Assembly (NCBI GenBank): GCA_902779745.1
Contig: CACZCT010000009.1
Coordinates: forward strand, 1 to 45,496
Length of the DNA stretch: 45,496 nt
Reading direction: 5' to 3'
Source of the DNA: an uncultured Prevotellaceae bacterium
Lineage (GTDB): Bacteria; Bacteroidota; Bacteroidia; Bacteroidales; Bacteroidaceae
Made by a program: the position numbers and the translations under genes. This document shows positions 9,510 through 17,519 of this stretch, piece by piece. Each line of letters begins with the position of its first letter. Within the stretch, counting starts at the first letter, position 1. The notes under the pieces were generated by a model, which was not told the origin of the DNA, searched no databases, and saw only the letters and a list, made by a program, of their open reading frames with translations.

Positions 9510-10382
9510 TTAGCCTAAATATTTCATTAAAATACGTGCATTACCTGACTCACGGAGTTTTGCAATACTTTTTTCACGAATTTGACGAACACGCTCACGG
9601 GTCAGTCCTAAACGGTCTCCAATTTCTTCCAGGCCCTTCTCATGACAACCAATACCAAAACACTCACGGATAATCGTAATCTCACGGTCTTTCAAAACTT
9701 TCTGCAGTACTGTGTTCAGTTCCTGGGCCATGGACTCATGGTCGACCTGACGGTCTGTACGGGAGTCGTCGCCACTGGCCATCACATCCAACATACAATT
9801 GTCTTCACCATCCTGAAAAGGAGCATCAATAGAAACATGATGACCGTCAGCCATCAGACTTTGACCAATCTTTTCCTCATCAAGATTGGTGGCCTCACTT
9901 AATTCAGAAACAGAAGGATGACGCTGATTCTCTTGCTCAAACTTGTTGATCTCGTGGTTAATCTTATTCAGACTTCCAACCTGATTCAGCGGAAGTCGTA
10001 CAATACGACTTTGCTCTGCAATAGCCTGTAAAATACTTTGACGAATCCACCATACAGCATATGAAATGAATTTGAATCCGCGTGTCTCATCAAACTTCTG
10101 TGCGGCCTTGATTAAGCCAATGTTACCCTCATCAATCAAATCAGTCAGCGTCAATCCCTGATGCTGATACTGCTTAGCTACAGATACTACGAATCGGAGG
10201 TTGGCTGTTACCAATTTGTCTTTGGCACGTTCTCCTTCAGGACCGCCTTTGCGAATCTTCTGAGCCAGTTCAATTTCTTCATCGATACTAATCAGAGGAG
10301 CACGACCAATTTCCACCAGATATTTATCCAGTGCCTCACTAGAACGATTCGTAATACTCTTTTGAATCTTTAATTGTCTCAT
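9510..10382 (-). CDS. rpoD: primary RNA polymerase sigma factor (RpoD/SigA family)
   Basis: A 290-residue sigma-70 protein of the short Bacteroidetes primary type, without the long region 1.1 of enterobacterial RpoD. Region 1.2 (DKYLVEIGRAPLIS), region 2 (NLRFVVSVAKQYQHQG, then DLIDEGNIGLIKAAQKFD and FKFISYAVWWIRQSI), region 3 (SRIVRLPLNQ) and region 4 (LEEIGDRLGLTRERVRQIREK near the C-terminus) are all intact. It would direct recognition of the TTTG / TAnnTTTG promoters seen throughout this window. It is transcribed as a single gene or at the end of its own unit: the upstream gene stops at 10629, leaving a 246-bp AT-rich spacer. Confidence 0.96.
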   Translation of the reverse strand: MRQLKIQKSITNRSSEALDKYLVEIGRAPLISIDEEIELAQKIRKGGPEGERAKDKLVTANLRFVVSVAKQYQHQGLTLTDLIDEGNIGLIKAAQKFDETRGFKFISYAVWWIRQSILQAIAEQSRIVRLPLNQVGSLNKINHEINKFEQENQRHPSVSELSEATNLDEEKIGQSLMADGHHVSIDAPFQDGEDNCMLDVMASGDDSRTDRQVDHESMAQELNTVLQKVLKDREITIIRECFGIGCHEKGLEEIGDRLGLTRERVRQIREKSIAKLRESGNARILMKYLG

Positions 10383-10455
10383 TCTAAAATTTAACTCTTT
10401 TTCCTTAACTACCTGAAAATCAAGCGTCTGTATTAATTAATACCGTAAAACGTTG

Positions 10456-10463
10456 CAAAATTA
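10456..10463 (-). promoter_or_regulatory. possible -7 box for the sigma factor gene
   Basis: Minus-strand TAATTTTG matches TAnnTTTG and lies about 73 nt upstream of the ATG. No convincing TTTG is seen 19-20 bp further upstream. The rest of the 10383-10628 spacer is AT-rich with no gene seen. Confidence 0.35.
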
Positions 10464-10628
10464 CAAAAAAATGCAATACGTTGTTCTTTAGATAGTGAAT
10501 ATTTTTTCTTAAAAATAGTTAAGTTATTGCCGCGTTCCTTTATTTGAATAAAGCACCTCATTTATAATAGAATCGGCATTATGATAAATAAGAATATTGA
10601 AATATATAATTTCCGTACTCATTTCTTC

Positions 10629-11243
10629 TTACTCATTTTTCAATATCGGTAAAGACAAATGATACCTGACAGCAAGAAATCTCATAAAACATGTCACTAG
10701 GAAAGAAGATATAACCGTTATTTCAATTGGAACATATAACACGTCTAATATCCAATAAGTTATGCCACCAAGTATGGCAGCCATTGCATAAATCTCCCGA
10801 TGGAAAATTACAGGTTCGTTATTTAATAATACATCACGAATGACACCGCCTGCAGCACCGGTGATACATCCCATAATGATGGCAACCCAATAAGGTTGTC
10901 CGAATACTAGTGATTTTTGTATTCCAGCAATATTAAATAAAGCAAGTCCCAAGGCATCAAACACAAACCATGTATTATGAAGACGTTCCAGATGACGGGC
11001 AAATACAATGACGAAAATCAGGGCAATGGCGGTACATATCATATAAAATGGATTCGTCATCCAGAAAGGAGTCGTCCCCAGCATGACATCACGAATGGTT
11101 CCGCCACCGATGGCAACGGCAATACCGCATACATATCCTCCAAACCAATCGAAGTGTTTAGCGGCAGCATGACGGATTCCAGAAATGGCAAAGGCGAAAG
11201 TGCCTAAGATTTCTATGATTTGCTGTATTATAACGTAATTCAT
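10629..11243 (-). CDS. trimeric intracellular cation channel (TRIC/UPF0126) family membrane protein
   Basis: A 204-residue protein with about seven hydrophobic helices. It carries the duplicated UPF0126 signature: GTFAFAISGIRHAAAKHFDW and AVAIGGGTIRDVMLG in the first half, and ALGLALFNIAGIQKS then GAAGGVIRDVLL in the second. The GG(G)xxRD motifs are the hallmark of the family. Members form ion channels related to TRIC, and some are proposed glycine transporters, so the substrate is open. Its ATG directly abuts the rarA stop codon (11244), so it is cotranscribed downstream of rarA. Confidence 0.85.
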   Translation of the reverse strand: MNYVIIQQIIEILGTFAFAISGIRHAAAKHFDWFGGYVCGIAVAIGGGTIRDVMLGTTPFWMTNPFYMICTAIALIFVIVFARHLERLHNTWFVFDALGLALFNIAGIQKSLVFGQPYWVAIIMGCITGAAGGVIRDVLLNNEPVIFHREIYAMAAILGGITYWILDVLYVPIEITVISSFLVTCFMRFLAVRYHLSLPILKNE

Positions 11244-12518
11244 TTATTCCTTGTATCTGTCTCCCCAGTAATTAACCATACGTTCATAGAGTTTTTCCTC
11301 TGCCGGAGAATGTTGTGCATGCCACAACCGTTCATTGACAAGTGTGTCAGGCAAATATTGCTGTGGCGTGAAATGACCTGGATAATCATGTGGGTACAAA
11401 TAGCCGTCATGATAACCTAAGTCCTTCATCAGTTGTGTAGGAGCATTTCTAATAGGTAACGGAACAGGCTGATTTCCAGTACGTCTGACTAAATCCAGTG
11501 CAGTATCAATCCCCAAATAGGCAGAGTTACTCTTAGGTGATGTCGCCAGATAAACAGTTGCCTCTGCCAATGGGATCCTCCCCTCTGGCCACCCTATTTT
11601 CTGGACAGCGTCAAAAGCCGCATTCGCCAATAACAAAGCATTAGGATTGGCAAGTCCGATATCCTCCGAGGCAGAGATCACCAATCTTCTGGCAATAAAC
11701 TTTGGGTCTTCCCCACCCTCTATCATTCGTGCCAACCAATATAATGCGGCATCAGGATCAGAGCCGCGGATACTTTTGATAAAAGCAGAGATGATATCAT
11801 AGTGCATCTCACCGTCTTTGTCGTAAGCAAGTGGATTCTGTTGCAAGCAACGGAGAACTTTTTCATTGGTGATAGTTAATGGGAATGATGGAGCTGCCTC
11901 GACGACGAGTTCTAGAATATTCAGCAACTTACGGGCATCTCCCCCACTATACCGCAACAATGCATCTGTTTCCTTCAGTTCTATATGCTTTTCCTTGAGT
12001 ATCACATCCTCTGTAACAGCACGCTGCAACAGTTTCAGCAGGTCCTCTTTCTCTAACGACTTCAACACATACAGCTGGCACCGTGACAATAACGGTCGGA
12101 TGACCTCGAAAGAGGGATTCTCCGTCGTGGCACCTATCAGTGTGACGATTCCCTTTTCTACCGCTCCGAGCAAGGAGTCCTGCTGTGACTTGGAGAAACG
12201 GTGAATCTCATCTATAAATAAAATAGGTGAAGCCTCGTTGAAGAAACGTCCTTTCTGTGCCTTTTCTATGACATCCCTGACATCCTTCACCCCGCTTGTT
12301 ACAGCGGAAAGTGTATAGAAAGGAGTCTCCAACCGATGTGCGATAATCTGTGCCAACGTGGTCTTACCGACTCCGGGAGGTCCCCATAGGATAAATGAAG
12401 AAATACGTCCTGCGTCTATCATCTTACGCAAGACAGCACCCTCACCTACCAGATGTTGTTGACCGATATAGTCATTGAGGGTCTTAGGTCTTAACCTTTC
12501 CGCTAATGGTTCTGCCAT
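11244..12518 (-). CDS. rarA: replication-associated recombination protein A (AAA+ ATPase)
   Basis: A 424-residue RarA/MgsA protein, an AAA+ ATPase related to clamp loaders that acts at stalled replication forks. Visible: the N-terminal PLAERLRPKTLNDYIGQ segment, Walker A GPPGVGKT (residues 46-53), Walker B ILFIDEIHRF, sensor 1 GATTENPSFE, and the C-terminal tetramerisation domain with GSDPDAALYWLARM and RRLVISASEDIGLANP. I chose the ATG at 12518. The frame is open four codons further up to a TTG, but a promoter -7 box lies there, so the TTG start is unlikely. Confidence 0.95.
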   Translation of the reverse strand: MAEPLAERLRPKTLNDYIGQQHLVGEGAVLRKMIDAGRISSFILWGPPGVGKTTLAQIIAHRLETPFYTLSAVTSGVKDVRDVIEKAQKGRFFNEASPILFIDEIHRFSKSQQDSLLGAVEKGIVTLIGATTENPSFEVIRPLLSRCQLYVLKSLEKEDLLKLLQRAVTEDVILKEKHIELKETDALLRYSGGDARKLLNILELVVEAAPSFPLTITNEKVLRCLQQNPLAYDKDGEMHYDIISAFIKSIRGSDPDAALYWLARMIEGGEDPKFIARRLVISASEDIGLANPNALLLANAAFDAVQKIGWPEGRIPLAEATVYLATSPKSNSAYLGIDTALDLVRRTGNQPVPLPIRNAPTQLMKDLGYHDGYLYPHDYPGHFTPQQYLPDTLVNERLWHAQHSPAEEKLYERMVNYWGDRYKE

Positions 12519-12527
12519 ATTGGATGG

Positions 12528-12558
12528 CAAATTTACTACTTTTTATGAAATTGACAAA
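12528..12558 (-). promoter_or_regulatory. promoter for rarA
   Basis: On the minus strand TTTG (12555-12558), 19 bp, then TAAATTTG (12528-12535). Only 9 nt separate the -7 box from the ATG at 12518, so the transcript should be leaderless or nearly so. Confidence 0.7.
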
Positions 12559-12577
12559 AAAAATATTCTTGAAATAC

Positions 12578-12608
12578 TTGTATTTCGATACTTTTTGCAT
12601 TATCTTTG
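12578..12608 (+). promoter_or_regulatory. promoter for the gene at 12641
   Basis: TTG (12578-12580), 20 bp, then TATCTTTG (12601-12608), matching the Bacteroidetes consensus. Its position rules out starts upstream of 12641 in the same frame. Confidence 0.7.
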
Positions 12609-12640
12609 CAACCATAAAACATCAAAGCAAGGAATTTTAT

Positions 12641-13426
12641 ATGAAAGACTCATCAACAAAACAGGCACTTAGCCTTAAAACCTTGACTAAAAGTTCTGTC
12701 TGGGATGTACAGGAGAACGACATTTTCCGTATGTTAGTAAGTGGCAGTAAAGATGCTGAGGTAAAGGACAACATCCGTCACTATGTGGATATTATCCGCT
12801 CTGCATTCAGTCTGGAAGAATTGAAAAACGATACACCGGCTATTCGTAAGGCATATGAGAAACAAGGATACAAAGTCGGTTTTGTCCCTATAGACGAGAG
12901 TACGAAAGTTCTATGGGCCATTCGCAAGCGTCCTATCATGCGGGTAACTGACCTGACGTATGAGAACATCCGTCATATTACAGCAAGCAAACTGCTGGAA
13001 GTGATAGACCGTAATTTCGGAGGAGGTTGGGATTCTTTGTCTCAGTCCATTCAGGACATCATTGAAAGTGGCTTTGACATATCCACTACGACATTACCCA
13101 AAGATCGCCTGCATAAGAAGGGTGGCATGTATGAGAAGAAAGTTGCAGACGGTTTCGAGGTGCTCGAAGTGGCAAAAGGTACCTGGGTGGAGGCCATCTT
13201 CGCCAAGTTGAAGCCAGAGACGATTAAGCCCCGTATGAAGTTCGAAACATTAAGTGATGAAGAGAGTCTTGATGAGGACGACGGCTTCAACAATCAGGAT
13301 GACGAAGATATCGACGAGTTTAATGAGGACGATATGAATGAGGAGAACTATCGCACTACCTTTGAGATAGAAACTGACCCTGATGAGGAAGCGGTAGAGT
13401 TATCCGAGTTTGGCGGCGATGAATAG
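12641..13426 (+). CDS. conserved-looking protein of unknown function with acidic tail
   Basis: A 261-residue cytoplasmic protein that I do not recognise. The first 200 residues look like a folded, slightly basic domain (for example AIRKRPIMRVTDLTYENIRH and WDSLSQSIQDIIESGFD). It is followed by a strongly acidic, low-complexity tail from about residue 205 to the end, rich in Asp and Glu. There is no signal peptide or membrane segment. The start is the ATG at 12641, 32 nt after a good -7 box, although the frame is open upstream. A 50-bp AT-rich spacer without a visible terminator separates it from the pyrophosphatase gene, so the two may be cotranscribed. Acidic tails of this kind occur in nucleic-acid-binding or chaperone-like proteins, but that is only a guess. 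Confidence 0.8.
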   Translation: MKDSSTKQALSLKTLTKSSVWDVQENDIFRMLVSGSKDAEVKDNIRHYVDIIRSAFSLEELKNDTPAIRKAYEKQGYKVGFVPIDESTKVLWAIRKRPIMRVTDLTYENIRHITASKLLEVIDRNFGGGWDSLSQSIQDIIESGFDISTTTLPKDRLHKKGGMYEKKVADGFEVLEVAKGTWVEAIFAKLKPETIKPRMKFETLSDEESLDEDDGFNNQDDEDIDEFNEDDMNEENYRTTFEIETDPDEEAVELSEFGGDE

Positions 13427-13476
13427 TCATCCCTTTTCAGACACAATAACTAAAAACTTATAATTCTATTAATCAT

Positions 13477-15672
13477 ATGAATATTCCAAGTGTATTTTGG
13501 CTCGTTCCCATTGCCTCCCTTGTGGCTTTGGGAATGGCTTGGTACTTCTTCAAGAGCATGATGAAGTTCGACGAGGGAACACCTCGTATGCGTGAGATTG
13601 CACTCTATGTGCGTAAAGGTGCCATGGCTTACCTGAAACAACAGTACAAAGTCGTCGCCATCGTGTTTGTCGTACTTTGCGCCCTCTTCTCCTTCATGGC
13701 GTATGTACTTCATGTACAGAACCCCTGGGTACCGTTTGCCTTCCTGACGGGTGGTCTCTTCTCTGGCTTGGCAGGTTTCTTCGGCATGAAGACGGCTACC
13801 TATGCCTCTGCACGTACGGCCAACGCTGCCCGTAAGAGTCTGGACGGTGGTCTGAAGGTGGCCTTCCGCTCTGGTGCTGTCATGGGACTCACCGTGGTAG
13901 GTCTTGGTCTGTTGGACATCGCCTGCTGGTTCTATGCCCTCTCATGGGTGTATGATGGCGACAAGATGGCGCTGATTACCATCACCACCACCATGCTGAC
14001 CTTCGGTATGGGTGCTTCTACACAGGCACTCTTCGCTCGTGTGGGTGGTGGTATCTATACGAAGGCTGCCGACGTAGGCGCAGACATCGTGGGTAAGGTC
14101 GAGGCAGACATCCCTGAGGACGATCCTCGTAACCCTGCCACCATTGCTGATAACGTCGGTGATAACGTCGGTGACGTCGCTGGTATGGGTGCCGACCTCT
14201 ATGAGAGCTATTGCGGTTCTGTTCTCTCTACCGCTGCCCTGGGTGCTGCTGCCTTTGGTGTGGCAGGCATCGAGATCCAGTTGAAGGCTGTCATTGCCCC
14301 GATGCTGATCGCTGCCGTAGGCGTATTCCTGTCTTTGTTAGGCATATTCCTCGTCCGCACGAAGGAAGGCGCTACCATGAAGGACCTGTTGCGCTCGCTC
14401 TCTCTGGGAACCAACGTCAGTGCCCTGCTCATCGCCATCGCTACCTTTGCCATCCTCTACCTCTTAGGTATTGAGAACTGGCTGGGTCTCTCCTTCTCTG
14501 TCATCTCTGGTCTGGCTGCTGGTGTCATCATCGGACAGGCAACGGAATACTATACCTCTCACAGTTACAAACCTACTCAGAAGATTTCCGAGGCAGGACA
14601 GACAGGTGCTGCTACCGTTATTATCAAGGGTATCGGAACGGGTATGATATCCACCTGTATCCCTGTCATCACCATCGGTGTCGCCATCATGATGAGTTAC
14701 CTCTGTGCCAACGGCTTCGACCTCTCCATGTCGTCAGCCTCACTGTCACATGGTCTCTATGGTATCGGTATCGCTGCCGTAGGTATGCTCTCTACACTGG
14801 GCATCACCCTGGCTACCGATGCTTACGGACCTATTGCCGACAATGCTGGTGGTAATGCTGAGATGTGTCAACTGGGTGAAGAGGTACGCCATCGTACCGA
14901 TGCCCTCGACGCATTAGGAAACACCACTGCTGCCACTGGTAAGGGCTTCGCCATCGGTTCTGCTGCACTCACAGCTCTCGCCCTCCTCGCCTCTTACATC
15001 GAGGAAATCAAGATTGCGATGGAGCGTGCTGGTGAGACGCTGACAAACGTCGCTGGTCAGACCATCAATGCTGCTGATGCAACCATCCCCGACTTCATGA
15101 ACTACTTCCAGATCAACCTCATGAACCCACGCGTCATCGTGGGTGCCTTCATCGGTGCGATGGCTGCCTTTCTGTTCTGTGGTATGACGATGGAGGCTGT
15201 AGGTCGTGCTGCGGAGAAAATGGTACAGGAGGTACGTCGTCAGTTCCGTGAGATTGCTGGTATCCTCGAAGGTACAGGAACACCAGACTATGGCCGTTGC
15301 GTAGAGATCTCCACCAAGGCTGCCCAGCATGAGATGATTATCCCCTCAGTGCTCGCCATCGTGATTCCTATCCTCGTAGGTATCATCCTCGGTGTGGCTG
15401 GTGTCCTCGGACTGCTTGTCGGTGGATTGGCTGGTGGTTTCACACTGGCAGTCTTTATGGCGAATGCGGGTGGTGCCTGGGACAATGCGAAGAAGAACAT
15501 CGAGGAAGGTGCTTTTGGCGGCAAGGGCTCTTTTGCCCATAAGGCCTGTATCGTCGGCGATACCGTTGGCGATCCCTTCAAGGATACCTCTGGTCCTTCC
15601 CTGAATATCCTCATCAAGCTGATGTCGATGGTCAGCATCGTGATGGCTGGATTGACTATTGTATTCACGTAA
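13477..15672 (+). CDS. hppA: membrane-bound ion-pumping pyrophosphatase (K+-dependent type)
   Basis: A 731-residue integral membrane pyrophosphatase with about 16 helices, which couples PPi hydrolysis to export of Na+ and/or H+. The catalytic signature is present: DVGADIVGKVEADIPEDDPR begins at D199 and is followed by NPATIADNVGDNVGDVAGMG. The second conserved acidic motif (ATDAYGPIADNAGGNAEM) and the third (VGDTVGDPFKDTSGPSLNI near the C-terminus) are intact. The GNTTAATGKG motif (481-490) carries Ala rather than Lys at the position that separates K+-dependent from K+-independent enzymes, so potassium dependence is expected. Whether it pumps Na+, H+ or both cannot be settled by eye. A strong terminator follows the stop. 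Confidence 0.95.
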   Translation: MNIPSVFWLVPIASLVALGMAWYFFKSMMKFDEGTPRMREIALYVRKGAMAYLKQQYKVVAIVFVVLCALFSFMAYVLHVQNPWVPFAFLTGGLFSGLAGFFGMKTATYASARTANAARKSLDGGLKVAFRSGAVMGLTVVGLGLLDIACWFYALSWVYDGDKMALITITTTMLTFGMGASTQALFARVGGGIYTKAADVGADIVGKVEADIPEDDPRNPATIADNVGDNVGDVAGMGADLYESYCGSVLSTAALGAAAFGVAGIEIQLKAVIAPMLIAAVGVFLSLLGIFLVRTKEGATMKDLLRSLSLGTNVSALLIAIATFAILYLLGIENWLGLSFSVISGLAAGVIIGQATEYYTSHSYKPTQKISEAGQTGAATVIIKGIGTGMISTCIPVITIGVAIMMSYLCANGFDLSMSSASLSHGLYGIGIAAVGMLSTLGITLATDAYGPIADNAGGNAEMCQLGEEVRHRTDALDALGNTTAATGKGFAIGSAALTALALLASYIEEIKIAMERAGETLTNVAGQTINAADATIPDFMNYFQINLMNPRVIVGAFIGAMAAFLFCGMTMEAVGRAAEKMVQEVRRQFREIAGILEGTGTPDYGRCVEISTKAAQHEMIIPSVLAIVIPILVGIILGVAGVLGLLVGGLAGGFTLAVFMANAGGAWDNAKKNIEEGAFGGKGSFAHKACIVGDTVGDPFKDTSGPSLNILIKLMSMVSIVMAGLTIVFT

Positions 15673-15697
15673 ACTTGTCTGAAACGACAAGAATAAC

Positions 15698-15729
15698 AAG
15701 GCTCCGGAAACGATTCGGGGCCTTTTTTC
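15698..15729 (+). terminator. rho-independent terminator after hppA
   Basis: A 9-bp stem (15698-15706 with 15716-15724, one G-U pair) with a 9-nt loop, running into a T tract at 15723-15728. Confidence 0.85.
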
Positions 15730-15758
15730 TTATTTTTTTGAAAAAAGTCTTTGAAAAG

Positions 15759-15790
15759 TTTGCGGGAATGAAAAATAGTTCGTACCTTTG
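15759..15790 (+). promoter_or_regulatory. promoter for tRNA-Lys
   Basis: TTTG (15759-15762), exactly 20 bp, then TACCTTTG (15783-15790), 19 nt before the mature tRNA 5' end. This is a textbook Bacteroidetes promoter. Confidence 0.85.
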
Positions 15791-15809
15791 CAGCCGCAAA
15801 TAAGAAGAT

Positions 15810-15882
15810 GCACCCGTAGCTCAGTTGGTAGAGCACCTGACTCTTAATCAGGGTGTCCAGGGTTCGAACCCCTGCGGGTGTA
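15810..15882 (+). tRNA. tRNA-Lys (anticodon CTT)
   Basis: A 73-nt cloverleaf: 7-bp acceptor stem (15810-15816 with 15875-15881), D arm GCTC/GAGC with an AGTTGGTA loop, anticodon stem CCTGA/TCAGG with loop CTCTTAA (anticodon CTT, Lys), 5-nt variable loop GTGTC, and T arm CAGGG/CCCTG with TTCGAAC loop. The discriminator base is A (15882). The CCA end is not encoded. The first acceptor pair is G-U rather than G-C. Confidence 0.97.
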
Positions 15883-15888
15883 CAAAAG

Positions 15889-15915
15889 AAAAGGTAAACA
15901 ATGTTTACCTTTTTT
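15889..15915. terminator. bidirectional terminator between tRNA-Lys and the convergent LamG gene
   Basis: An 11-bp perfect inverted repeat (15889-15899 with 15903-15913) with a 3-nt loop, flanked by an A run on the left and a T run on the right, so it can end transcription from both sides. Confidence 0.85.
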
Positions 15916-15941
15916 GTTTTACCAAATCCTGTTTGAGCGAG

Positions 15942-17111
15942 TTAATACTTGGAGGTCAAGATTTTGATTTCGGCCTCAGAGAGTGCGCGGTTGTAGAAAC
16001 GGGCTTCGTCAAGACAGCCGTTCAAGGGATACCAAGTATCACTGAATTTGCCAAAAAACAGGTCGCGTGAGTTGGCTTCTGCGAAGTCACCCTTCGATTC
16101 TTGGGTCTTCACCAACTGTCCGTTGAGATATACTTTGAAGGTGTTCTTCTCATAGGTGTATGCCACATGAACCCACTTATTCAGGAAATCGCCTGGTATG
16201 TTGCCACCAACACCGCTCACCCATTTCTTGTCCATTGCTGCGATCCATGTGGAGAACTTATTGTCGTTGATGTGACACAAGATGGCGAAACCATTACGGT
16301 CGTGTGATTTTGCCATAATGGTCTGAGCCCCATTCTCGCATTTGTATCCCCAGCCGTCCATAGACAGGCGTGAATTGATTTTCACGAAAATGGAGAATGT
16401 CCAGGCATCATTCAAATTCAGAGACGAGGAATTATAGACATGATAGCAGCCGGGCTTTTCGATGCCCTTAAGCTCCATATAGTTGGAGGAACCGTGTCCG
16501 TTAGCAAAATTGACTATGCCTTCACATCTGCCCGATAAACCTTTTGAACAGACTTTGTCTTCGCTATCGAAGGAGAAATGCGCCGTAAGCCCCACGTCAA
16601 CGCGCTGTGCGAGGGGAAGGTCATTGACACCTAGACGAGCAAGTGCTTCATTAGCATCTTTGTTGCCTTTCTTCCCTGCCCGTTGATACCACATCTTTGC
16701 CTCTTTAATGTTCTTTGTGCATCCCATACCATTTTCCAGCATATAGCCAGTTATATACTCGTATTCAGGATCGCCCGTGTTGGCAAGTTTCTTTGCCCAG
16801 TAAAAAGACTTGGGCTTATCCATCAAGGCATAAATCATAACCAGATGCTCCTGAGCCTTCTTATAATTCTTGTTAGCTGCCAAACGCATCCATTTAATAC
16901 CTTTATCATACTGATTACATGCAATATAAAGCCGGCCTAACTCATATTGGTCAGCGACTTTGGTGGGGTTTTTGTCGGCTTTCTCTAGCGCTATCCTGTC
17001 TTGCCGCATTTCATTCTCCACCTCGCTCAATGACCTGAACTGTGCTTCAGCTTCAACGTTTAGTACAATAGCCAACACTACTGTCAAAATAATTCTTGCC
17101 ACTTTCTCCAT
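15942..17111 (-). CDS. secreted Sel1-repeat / LamG-domain protein
   Basis: A 389-residue exported protein. Residues 1-23 are a signal peptide (MEKVARIILTVVLAIVLNVEAEA). Residues about 55-160 contain Sel1/TPR-like helical repeats (YELGRLYIACNQYDKGIKWM, then GYMLENGMGCTKNIKEAKMW). Residues about 180-385 look like a concanavalin/LamG-type jelly-roll domain (AHFSFDSEDKVCSKG, WTFSIFVKI, WVHVAYTYEKNTFKVYLNG, and the closing LDEARFYNRALSEAEI). LamG_3-type domains bind carbohydrate or protein, and Sel1 repeats scaffold interactions, so a periplasmic or surface binding role is likely. It has its own promoter at 17142-17173 and shares a terminator with tRNA-Lys. Confidence 0.85.
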   Translation of the reverse strand: MEKVARIILTVVLAIVLNVEAEAQFRSLSEVENEMRQDRIALEKADKNPTKVADQYELGRLYIACNQYDKGIKWMRLAANKNYKKAQEHLVMIYALMDKPKSFYWAKKLANTGDPEYEYITGYMLENGMGCTKNIKEAKMWYQRAGKKGNKDANEALARLGVNDLPLAQRVDVGLTAHFSFDSEDKVCSKGLSGRCEGIVNFANGHGSSNYMELKGIEKPGCYHVYNSSSLNLNDAWTFSIFVKINSRLSMDGWGYKCENGAQTIMAKSHDRNGFAILCHINDNKFSTWIAAMDKKWVSGVGGNIPGDFLNKWVHVAYTYEKNTFKVYLNGQLVKTQESKGDFAEANSRDLFFGKFSDTWYPLNGCLDEARFYNRALSEAEIKILTSKY

Positions 17112-17141
17112 AATTGTAAAGATTTCTAGTTATTCTTATTG

Positions 17142-17173
17142 CAAAGATACTGAATAAAAATGAGAAAACCAAA
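17142..17173 (-). promoter_or_regulatory. promoter for the LamG protein gene
   Basis: On the minus strand TTTG (17170-17173), 20 bp, TATCTTTG (17142-17149), 30 nt upstream of the ATG. It fits the consensus exactly. Confidence 0.8.
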
Positions 17174-17260
17174 TTTTGCCCTATTATTTTCTTTTAATTT
17201 ATACACCGATGCCATCCCTCTTCCCTTACATCAGCCATCAGACTTTTTATTCTGTCTATC

Positions 17261-17459
17261 CTACCAAAAAGTATAAATATAAAACACACCTCCTACCACG
17301 GCAACGATAGGTATAATCCACCATTCAAATACAAATGTAAGGATATAGATGGTGAATAGAAGCAATATCACATTGCATATTGTCGTGTTAAGTAACTGCC
17401 ATAATTTTGAAAAACTCTCATGTCGTTTTTATTTCACGCGTCTTTGTCTTTCCCTTCAT
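17261..17459 (-). pseudogene. small two-helix membrane protein interrupted by a one-base insertion
   Basis: The 408-bp spacer 17112-17519 is not empty. On the minus strand an ATG at 17459 opens MKGKTKTREIK and stops after 13 codons. In the +1 frame a protein-like sequence continues (RHESFSKLWQLLNTTICNVI) through two hydrophobic segments separated by FEWW, ending YIYTFW and TAG at 17261. The interval is 199 bases. Removing one A from the A5 run (17426-17430) gives a single 65-residue protein. The composition and the VxxLLL...EWWIIPIVAVVGG layout resemble small 2TM-domain proteins. It could be a pseudogene, a slippage-controlled gene or a sequencing error. Confidence 0.6.
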
Positions 17460-17519
17460 TGTGAAACGAAGGGCTTTTTAACATATCATTGTACCTATGT
17501 CGCATGGTTAAAACGTACC

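Noticed and set aside
10538..10553. Short palindrome CTTTATT-TG-AATAAAG in the spacer upstream of the sigma factor gene
   Set aside because: AT-only 7-bp arms with a 2-nt loop are expected by chance in this AT-rich stretch; no T run for a terminator.
17452..17482. Hairpin CCCTTC/GAAGGG followed by a T run on the plus strand
   Set aside because: It would terminate plus-strand transcription, but no plus-strand gene precedes it; the stem is only 6 bp with a 10-nt loop.
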